From a virus, in the IMG/VR virus record IMGVR_UViG_3300017727_004754, positions 1 through 20,653 of that record: a DNA stretch of 20,653 nt. One strand, 5' to 3'. This document shows positions 15,556 to 20,653 of this stretch, piece by piece. Under the pieces are notes generated by a model. The model had not been told where the DNA came from. It did not search any database and saw only the letters and a program-made list of their open reading frames with translations. Numbering within the stretch: position 1 is the stretch's first letter; the number at the start of each line of letters is the position of its first letter. The position numbers and the translations under genes are program-made.

Positions 15556-17929
15556 AGTTAATATCAATTACGAAAAGCTTCCTTCTTGCATGAAGAAGCT
15601 GGATAGATGGGTGTGCTTTGACATAGCCCCCCATCCTAATAAACCGGACAGCACTCTCAAGATACCTTACATCGCAGGTAGCGACAAGAAAGCTAGGTCT
15701 AATGATCCCGAAACATTCTCCTCTTACAAAGAAGCTCTAGCCTGTGTCAATCGTGGCGAGCGCGACCATCTCGGTTTCTGCTTTATGAAAAAAGATGGTA
15801 TGGTCGCCCTGGATATCGACTACACTAGTTGCCCAGAGGAGCAGGGTAAGAATAAACTTATCTTTCAAACCTTCCCATCATACAGTGAGAGGTCTGTGTC
15901 CGGCAAAGGATCCCACATCTTTATGCGTGGTGAGCTTAACGGCCGTGGTCTCCATAACTCCCATCTTGGTGTATTCGATGACTGCCGTTTCATCTTAGTC
16001 ACAGGTGATATTATCGAAGGACGAGACAAGATTAATAGTGGAAACAAGGAAGCCCTTCTCTCTCTTCAAGAGGACGTGAGGACGAGCGAAGGAAAGGGAT
16101 ACGACTTCGATCTTGAGGAAACTGAGTGGGACGCTCAGCCATGCTGGGTCAACTACATCTGTGGATGTATCTACGGTAAAAAGTTTTTCAATCTGATCGA
16201 CGGTAAGTGGGAGGGTCTAGGTTACCCTTCCCAGTCGGAGGCTGACCATGCCCTAGTCAATATGTTCTGTGACGTTACTGAGAGCAACGAGCTAGTCCGG
16301 TATTTGTTTGCCGAGTCTGGTCTCTACAGGGAGTGGAAAGCTCGAAGAGATTCAGAGTCGGGGGAGTATTCGGTGAAAGGATACATCGACTACTCGATCA
16401 GGGAGAACAGGGGGAAGAAGCTACGCGCTGCTGAAGTTAGAAAGAGGGCTGTAAAGAACATTGAGAAACGTAGAAGAGAAAAGAAAGTAGCTAGGAAAAA
16501 GAGGAGTAAAAAGAAAGCGGTGTCAGACAACAGCTTCAGTGATGATGAGATCTTCACTGTATCAAGTAAGGAAAGCTTCAACTACCCGACGGATTTGATA
16601 GATGCTGTTCCTTCCAAAATCGTAAGGTGTCTTGCTCGATACCTCTACAAGAGAAGCTACCGTCCTAATCAGCAGGTCTCTATACTTTCTGCTTTGGTGG
16701 CTATTGTTAAGGAGTGCCAGCGTGCATGGCTTACTCCTAGTGGAACGGCGTGTGTGCTAAACTTGTGGGTTCTAGGCGAGTCTGGTTGGGGCAAAGAAGC
16801 GTTCACCAAGTCTTTGGGATGGATAACATCTGACCTGATTGAAGACCACCCTCAGTATGGAGAAAGCCATGTTGGGAAGTTTGCTTCGGGTGAAGCGGTG
16901 GAGACCGCTATCTCCGAGAGCAAACGGGTTATGTCTCATGTCCCCGAAGCTGGGGCGTATTGGCGTAAGCTACTCAATCCTCACAAACCACCGCATATCG
17001 ATGCCTTGTGTGAGGCTACTCTTAATACGTTTATGGCTGCTGATCCTAAGTCGTTTTGGAAAACAAGACGTAGAGCTAAGAAAGACGAGGACACCATGAC
17101 GAGAGTCTACCGTCCGGCTGTTAGTATGTATGGTGAATCCACAATAGAAGACCTGTTCGGTGACCTGGATTTGTCAGCCTCTAAGACTGGCCTATTGCAG
17201 CGACAGATTTTCTTCTGCTTGAAGGAGCCGGATTACGTTGAACCTAACAACTTAAACCCTGACATGCCACGCAAGCTTCGCGATAGCCTTGTCTCCCTCT
17301 CGGAGGCAGCGGACGCGCTGGATCAAAAGGACGATACGATTCGAGCACGCATTACAAAGAAAGCCCACCACATGATCTCCAGCTATGAGAAAGAGAAGAC
17401 CAACCATGGGTTTGGTAAGGCTAAGGATAAGCTAAAAGCTGAGCTTATGAACCGCTCGGCTATCAAGGTCTATCGTATGGCCACCGTATTGGCAGTAGGG
17501 GATGACTATGAAAATCCGGTGATCAAGGAGAAGCACGCCTCCTTCGCTATCAAGATGATCGAACACTGCGACCTCTCGATGGTGAAGAGGTTTAAGACTG
17601 GCGACATTGGCAAAGGTCAGGTAAAGCAAGAGCGGGACATGCTCAAAGTGATTGATCAGGTAGTCTCTGCCTCTGTACGTAACCGTCGTCGAAGCTATAG
17701 AATGTCTGAGGCTGCATCCGAGGACACGTCCATCGTCCCCTACTCACTGCTAAAAAATAAAATGAAAACTCGGACGAGCTTTTCTGGGGATAGGCTCGGC
17801 ACTCTCACCGCCATTGATAGATGTATCGACAACCTGTGCCGTGCCGGAACTCTCGTCCGCCTGAGTAAGGTAGACTGTGAAGAGGATTACGACACGGCAG
17901 CAGGTCTGCTTCGATACACGGGGGACTAG
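15548..17929 (+). CDS. Primase-polymerase (AEP, COG4983-like) fused to a P-loop DUF3987-like domain
   Basis: This 793-residue protein probably primes phage replication. The N-terminal domain matches primase-polymerase-like proteins: DRWVCFD (19-25), KIPY (38-41), SNDPETFSSYKEA (51-63), the metal-binding DID at 89-91, and SVSGKGSH (116-123), corresponding to AEP motifs I and II; CRFILVTGD (146-154) follows. YPSQSEADHAL (226-236) is a known signature after this domain. A lysine/arginine-rich linker (about 285-325) leads to a P-loop domain with GESGWGKE at 410-417 and later a strand near VSMYGES, resembling DUF3987 helicase-like proteins. The usual Ser/Thr after the P-loop lysine is Glu. The GTG start has a strong Shine-Dalgarno sequence and overlaps the HTH gene by 8 bases. 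The stop shares CTAG with the convergent gene. The primase call is strong; helicase activity is uncertain. Confidence 0.9.
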   Translation: MNKVNINYEKLPSCMKKLDRWVCFDIAPHPNKPDSTLKIPYIAGSDKKARSNDPETFSSYKEALACVNRGERDHLGFCFMKKDGMVALDIDYTSCPEEQGKNKLIFQTFPSYSERSVSGKGSHIFMRGELNGRGLHNSHLGVFDDCRFILVTGDIIEGRDKINSGNKEALLSLQEDVRTSEGKGYDFDLEETEWDAQPCWVNYICGCIYGKKFFNLIDGKWEGLGYPSQSEADHALVNMFCDVTESNELVRYLFAESGLYREWKARRDSESGEYSVKGYIDYSIRENRGKKLRAAEVRKRAVKNIEKRRREKKVARKKRSKKKAVSDNSFSDDEIFTVSSKESFNYPTDLIDAVPSKIVRCLARYLYKRSYRPNQQVSILSALVAIVKECQRAWLTPSGTACVLNLWVLGESGWGKEAFTKSLGWITSDLIEDHPQYGESHVGKFASGEAVETAISESKRVMSHVPEAGAYWRKLLNPHKPPHIDALCEATLNTFMAADPKSFWKTRRRAKKDEDTMTRVYRPAVSMYGESTIEDLFGDLDLSASKTGLLQRQIFFCLKEPDYVEPNNLNPDMPRKLRDSLVSLSEAADALDQKDDTIRARITKKAHHMISSYEKEKTNHGFGKAKDKLKAELMNRSAIKVYRMATVLAVGDDYENPVIKEKHASFAIKMIEHCDLSMVKRFKTGDIGKGQVKQERDMLKVIDQVVSASVRNRRRSYRMSEAASEDTSIVPYSLLKNKMKTRTSFSGDRLGTLTAIDRCIDNLCRAGTLVRLSKVDCEEDYDTAAGLLRYTGD

Positions 17930-18591
17930 TCTTGCCAGTCTAGATCTGCGTAACGCACACCCTCATCGATGTGGGTATGCCTATCGTCAACCCCTTCTTT
18001 ATATGCCCTGGTCCAAATCTCACAGGACTTCTCCCCATTAGAGAAGGAGTCTGGTATCGCATATCCACGATGAGAGGTTGGGCATTTCTCGCAGTACGTT
18101 TCAGAGAGTGCTGCTTCGTATGCTAGAGTAGCTAGCTTGTCCGGCGTAACCTGCTCCATACATCTATCCGTTTGGTAGAATGGTTCATAGTCCGTGCTCT
18201 CGATGACAAGAGATACAGAGGCAGTGTAGACGCTGCTCTTCTGTTTCTCTTGAGCGTAGGCATCCAAAGCATCGGGTAGATCCTCGAAGGCGGTAACTGT
18301 CTCGACCTCAGTTAGCTTATCCATCACCGATAACAACACTGATCTACCGCCTCCAACCCTGATGTAGAGAGATCGAGAGTTTGACATCACCGTCCGTTCC
18401 ACCATGTCCCAGATCCCTAGAGACCTAACATGTCTGGAAGGTGTATGCTCAGTCACTGTGGACAGACCGTGGAACTGACTAGGAGATAGTCCGGTGAGTT
18501 CATTAAACTTACGCTCGAAGTCCCAGTCTTGGCAGCTACCATTATCGCTAGGGGTCACCAGTTTTTCTTGAAGAACTTTAATGTGGTTCAT
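17926..18591 (-). CDS. Hypothetical protein (221 aa), last gene of the accessory operon
   Basis: I recognise no family. The protein is soluble with mixed charge. The middle (about 74-130) has alternating hydrophobic residues suggesting beta strands (SLYIRVGGGRSVLLSVM, VYTASVSLVIES) around a glycine turn. The C-terminal third begins with a helix (DKLATLAYEAALSETY) and carries C167, C170 and C190, with histidines at 174, 205 and 207 that could complete a metal site. Its ATG overlaps the methyltransferase-like gene stop by 4 bases (ATGA), so the two are probably co-translated and may act together. The stop codon overlaps that of the convergent primase gene. The frame is clearly real from its packing and composition. 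Confidence 0.85.
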   Translation of the reverse strand: MNHIKVLQEKLVTPSDNGSCQDWDFERKFNELTGLSPSQFHGLSTVTEHTPSRHVRSLGIWDMVERTVMSNSRSLYIRVGGGRSVLLSVMDKLTEVETVTAFEDLPDALDAYAQEKQKSSVYTASVSLVIESTDYEPFYQTDRCMEQVTPDKLATLAYEAALSETYCEKCPTSHRGYAIPDSFSNGEKSCEIWTRAYKEGVDDRHTHIDEGVRYADLDWQD

Positions 18592-19682
18592 GCCTTGCCT
18601 GTGATTTGGGTTGCGAGAGCGTGAGCGATCCCGTCGTAGGTAACGGACTTAACTTTACCACGGTCGGCTACTGGCCCCATCGATGGTCCGCCGCAGGGTG
18701 ACTGGTTCTTCCATCTCCACTTGCCAGCGTGCTTCCCTTTACTTACTTGGTATCCGTTCTCTTCTACGGACAACATGTTAGTTGCTGTCAACTTGCTGGC
18801 GTTCTTTAACCACAAGCATGTCTCCTTTGTTTCGGGGTCACCAAACCAATAGGGTTGTATTATCTGATCAGGCTTTCTCCACATGGACGAAAGGAATCCT
18901 TTGGGATTCTCTATCACTACCTTCTCTGATGAATCCCAGATGAGCTTGACGAACTCGATAGCATCGGCCCTTGCCTCACGCCTCTCTTTTCCAACCAGCT
19001 TATCCGGTCCTAGTTTCTGGTGATACCCGACTCCAGGATACTTCTCGTAGTCAGGATCCTTAAAGGCATACGCCGCACTCACGGTGAGGTAGGTGCAGGG
19101 AGGGAAGGCGTACACCTCATCCCACTCCATCGACAGGTAGGGTGTCACATCTCCGGTGATATGCCAACCGTAAGGACTTCGTGTGTCGAGGATGTCACAG
19201 GATACTGCGTCGTGTCCGAGGGCAGTCAGTTCGTCTCTGACCTTACCGGACTCCTCACATGCTACGAGGATTCGTTTAGCACCTGCCTTGAACTGGCTGA
19301 TGAACGGGGCTGCGAGGGTGGAGGCAGCTAGGGCTAAGGCCACCGCTGCACCTGCAACCTTCTTAGTTGGTGCGTGACCTCGGCGGATAGTTATCTCATC
19401 CGGCCCGACCGTGATGTCAACGTGAGTTGCATCCTCTCCGAACACATCCAAGATCTCGTTCGTGTTCGTGTCGATGATAGGTCTAACGTCAGTGCCAGCA
19501 ACTTTTCTCTGCCGACCTTCCGTCGATCTACTAGGTTTACTGTAGACGATCTCATCGTTGTGGTGATCGAATCGCGAATAGAATTCGTCACCTCTCTCCC
19601 ATCCTTCAGCAGCGAGGGCTTGTCCCTCGATCCAGATTCGGGCTTTGCTTCGGTTCTTACCGATACGTAATGTTTTCTTCAT
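18588..19682 (-). CDS. Cytosine-C5-methyltransferase-like protein with N-terminal extra domain and hydrophobic segment
   Basis: The catalytic part (about 135-364) opens with an AdoMet-site-like strand (RILVACEESGKVRDEL), contains the PPC motif at 194-196 (FPPCTYL) whose cysteine is the nucleophile of C5 methyltransferases, and has ENP at 258-260 in place of the usual ENV. WRKPDQIIQPYWFG and ETCLWLK (286-292) are hallmarks of the phage branch of this family. Residues 1-104 form a separate domain (RIWIEG, RKVAG, RPIIDTN) which I have seen attached to phage methyltransferases and which resembles small AbrB/SymE-like folds. Between them, residues about 109-128 are almost all Ala, Val, Leu and Phe, enough for one membrane helix. 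It could modify phage DNA against host restriction, or act on a nucleotide; the substrate is not visible. It is followed by a gene overlapping by 4 bases. Confidence 0.85.
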   Translation of the reverse strand: MKKTLRIGKNRSKARIWIEGQALAAEGWERGDEFYSRFDHHNDEIVYSKPSRSTEGRQRKVAGTDVRPIIDTNTNEILDVFGEDATHVDITVGPDEITIRRGHAPTKKVAGAAVALALAASTLAAPFISQFKAGAKRILVACEESGKVRDELTALGHDAVSCDILDTRSPYGWHITGDVTPYLSMEWDEVYAFPPCTYLTVSAAYAFKDPDYEKYPGVGYHQKLGPDKLVGKERREARADAIEFVKLIWDSSEKVVIENPKGFLSSMWRKPDQIIQPYWFGDPETKETCLWLKNASKLTATNMLSVEENGYQVSKGKHAGKWRWKNQSPCGGPSMGPVADRGKVKSVTYDGIAHALATQITGKA

Positions 19683-19690
19683 GGTTCTAG

Positions 19691-19700
19691 TTGTTTGTTT
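19691..19700 (-). promoter_or_regulatory. AAACAAACAA leader before the methyltransferase-like gene
   Basis: On the minus strand AAACAAACAA precedes CTAGAACCATG in the 20-base gap after the previous gene. No Shine-Dalgarno sequence is present. The arrangement is like the leaders of the starts at 15237 and 20209. Confidence 0.35.
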
Positions 19701-19702
19701 TT

Positions 19703-20209
19703 TTAAAGACCTAGATTTTTAATCGCTTCGTTGCGACGTTTCTTGGCTAGGTCAAGGTTAGTTGTAGTTGTGTAGGTTACCCCTGCCAAACTGACACGGT
19801 AGATAGTAGCTTCGTAGATACCATCCATGCCGTCGGGGTTAGCCTTGGCCGATGCGATTAGATCGCTAGACCGACTACCCCTCCATTCAGCTCCGTGCTT
19901 CTTCTCAAGCAGATCGAACACAGCGTCACGTACTTCCCGTGATCTACTGATATCAGTCTGCTTAGTTGAGCGAGCTATCATTACGCCGTTCCTATAGAAC
20001 ATGGCTCGATAGACCCCTCCACGTTGAGAAAGACCGTAGTCCTCTCCCTTCTTTTCTACCAGCTCGAAGATATCACCTTCGGATACATGACCGAGAACCT
20101 CTTTGGCGAGGTCGGCCAGTGTAACCTGTGTTCGTTCTGGATTCTCTGTAGTCTTAGCTACCTTTCTTGTTTTCATTTTTGTCTTGGGTTTGTTTTTCTT
20201 TGTACTCAT
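19703..20209 (-). CDS. Hypothetical protein with a duplicated 37-residue domain (168 aa)
   Basis: The first 28 residues are highly basic (MSTKKNKPKTKMKTRK), then comes a helix (ADLAKEVLGHV). Two similar units follow at about 65-101 and 130-166. Each starts G-[VI]-Y-x-A-x-[FI]-Y-R, continues through a Thr-rich strand and ends in a helix of the form (K/R)xxRxxAxxxL. This strand-strand-helix build recalls small DNA-binding folds such as AP2 or integrase arm-binding domains, and with the basic tail suggests nucleic-acid binding; this is inference. I chose the ATG at 20209 because it has the ACC-ATG leader seen at other starts and reduces overlap with the upstream zinc-knuckle gene to 56 bases; a start at 20305 would add 32 residues of unrelated composition. 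Confidence 0.75.
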   Translation of the reverse strand: MSTKKNKPKTKMKTRKVAKTTENPERTQVTLADLAKEVLGHVSEGDIFELVEKKGEDYGLSQRGGVYRAMFYRNGVMIARSTKQTDISRSREVRDAVFDLLEKKHGAEWRGSRSSDLIASAKANPDGMDGIYEATIYRVSLAGVTYTTTTNLDLAKKRRNEAIKNLGL

Positions 20210-20345
20210 GGTTAGAGATTGTGTTGTTTCTACAGATACAAGGGACTCTCTGATGCGGTATGTCCGGTTCGTATGACCGTTCCAAGTTGTAACCCTTGTC
20301 ATCACATATCCAGCAGTCGTAGTTTACTTTTTTATTCTTACTCAT
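20154..20345 (-). CDS. Small zinc-knuckle protein (63 aa)
   Basis: The ATG overlaps the stop of the preceding gene by 8 bases and has AGGA about 8 bases upstream. C11 and C14 (CWIC) with C36 and C38 (CIC) form a four-cysteine set like a small zinc knuckle, and a glycine after the first pair (CDDKG) recalls DnaJ-type fingers. The last 20 residues are rich in Lys, Glu, Asn and Gln and overlap the next gene in another frame by 56 bases, so this tail is under double coding. It probably binds metal and perhaps nucleic acid or a host protein. The function is unknown. Confidence 0.6.
   Translation of the reverse strand: MSKNKKVNYDCWICDDKGYNLERSYEPDIPHQRVPCICRNNTISNHEYKEKQTQDKNENKKGS
20224..20229 (-). 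promoter_or_regulatory. AAACAA leader motif before the 168-aa gene
   Basis: On the minus strand AAACAA is followed by CACAATCTCTAACC and the ATG at 20209. It supports the choice of start, as the same motif and ACC-ATG context precede two other starts. It lies within the coding part of the zinc-knuckle gene. Confidence 0.35.
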
Positions 20346-20653
20346 AAAACATGTCCTCGTAATCCTCGTCGTCGTTTATAATCACAGCTTTGATCGGTAT
20401 AAAATCGTCGGCTGTAAACCCGTCACACATCATAGTTATCGACCCGCCTCCTTGTGATTCGGGTAGGAATACGATGCGGAAAAACGAGTCACTAGGTTGG
20501 TATGCTATCTTGATGGACGGCATGATCCCCTGCTCCCACAGATCGGCGATTGAGTCGTTCCTGGGTATCCTCATGTGGAAAACACAAAGGACGTGCGTGT
20601 TGTATTTGTCTGCCCGTAGAGCAGGATCAAACGTGTATCCGTCATAGACGATC
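20338..20653 (-). CDS. Hypothetical protein, 5' end cut by the window edge
   Basis: The minus-strand frame is open without a stop from the right edge to 20338. An internal ATG at 20574 would give 78 residues, but it has no ribosome site, and the 26 codons before it read as ordinary protein (VYDGYTFDPALRADKYNTHV), so the gene very likely starts outside. The visible 104 residues hold several hydrophobic strands (FFRIVFLPES, GSITMMCDGF, IPIKAVII) and an acidic C terminus (DDEDYEDMFYE). No family is recognised. Its stop overlaps the start of the zinc-knuckle gene by 8 bases, placing it upstream in the same operon. Confidence 0.65.
   Translation of the reverse strand, partial: IVYDGYTFDPALRADKYNTHVLCVFHMRIPRNDSIADLWEQGIMPSIKIAYQPSDSFFRIVFLPESQGGGSITMMCDGFTADDFIPIKAVIINDDEDYEDMFYE

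Noticed and set aside
20210-20305. Longer N terminus of the duplicated-domain protein
   Set aside because: It would overlap the zinc-knuckle gene by 152 bases and has unrelated composition; the later ATG has the recurring leader.

Overview
The window is a stretch of a tailed double-stranded DNA phage genome, or possibly an integrated prophage. The evidence is very dense gene packing with 4- to 8-base stop/start overlaps, a phage-type family A DNA polymerase set among recombination genes, and a giant virion-type polyprotein-like gene. I see no host genes, tRNAs, rRNAs, insertion sequences or CRISPR arrays. Base composition is moderate (my visual impression, not computed). The host cannot be named. 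Some starts have Shine-Dalgarno-like sequences, but many have none, and three share an A/C-rich leader. The phenylalanine at the diagnostic polymerase position fits a virulent lifestyle, but this is only inference.

Layout: (1) Positions 2-6514, plus strand, hold the 3' part of one huge gene (more than 2,170 codons visible). It carries an HExxH zinc-protease motif, long acidic low-complexity linkers and a C-terminal part with membrane segments. It is probably a polyvalent protein carried in the virion and injected with the DNA. (2) Positions 6507-15237, minus strand, form one tightly overlapping replication/recombination operon. In transcription order it holds a small unknown protein, a Sak4-like RecA-fold ATPase, an SSB-like protein with an extreme acidic tail, a RusA-type resolvase, a DnaQ/ExoX-like exonuclease, a PD-(D/E)XK nuclease with an Fe-S-type cysteine set, a DEAH-box helicase, a beta-clamp-like protein, family A DNA polymerase and a 72-residue unknown. 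(3) Positions 15238-15345 are an AT-rich divergent control region. (4) Positions 15346-17929, plus strand, hold a small HTH regulator translationally coupled to a primase-polymerase/P-loop protein. (5) Positions 17926-20653, minus strand, hold an accessory operon: the end of an unknown gene cut by the window edge, a 63-residue zinc-knuckle protein, a 168-residue protein with a duplicated domain, a cytosine-methyltransferase-like protein with an unusual internal hydrophobic segment, and an unknown cysteine-containing protein.

Together, regions 2-4 supply nearly a whole replisome and recombination kit: primase, helicase, polymerase, clamp-like factor, SSB, strand-annealing or recombinase ATPase, nucleases and a junction resolvase. 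The two convergent junctions overlap by 8 and 4 bases, leaving no room for conventional terminators. The least explained parts are the fused methyltransferase, the duplicated-domain protein, the zinc-knuckle protein and the divergent clamp-like gene.
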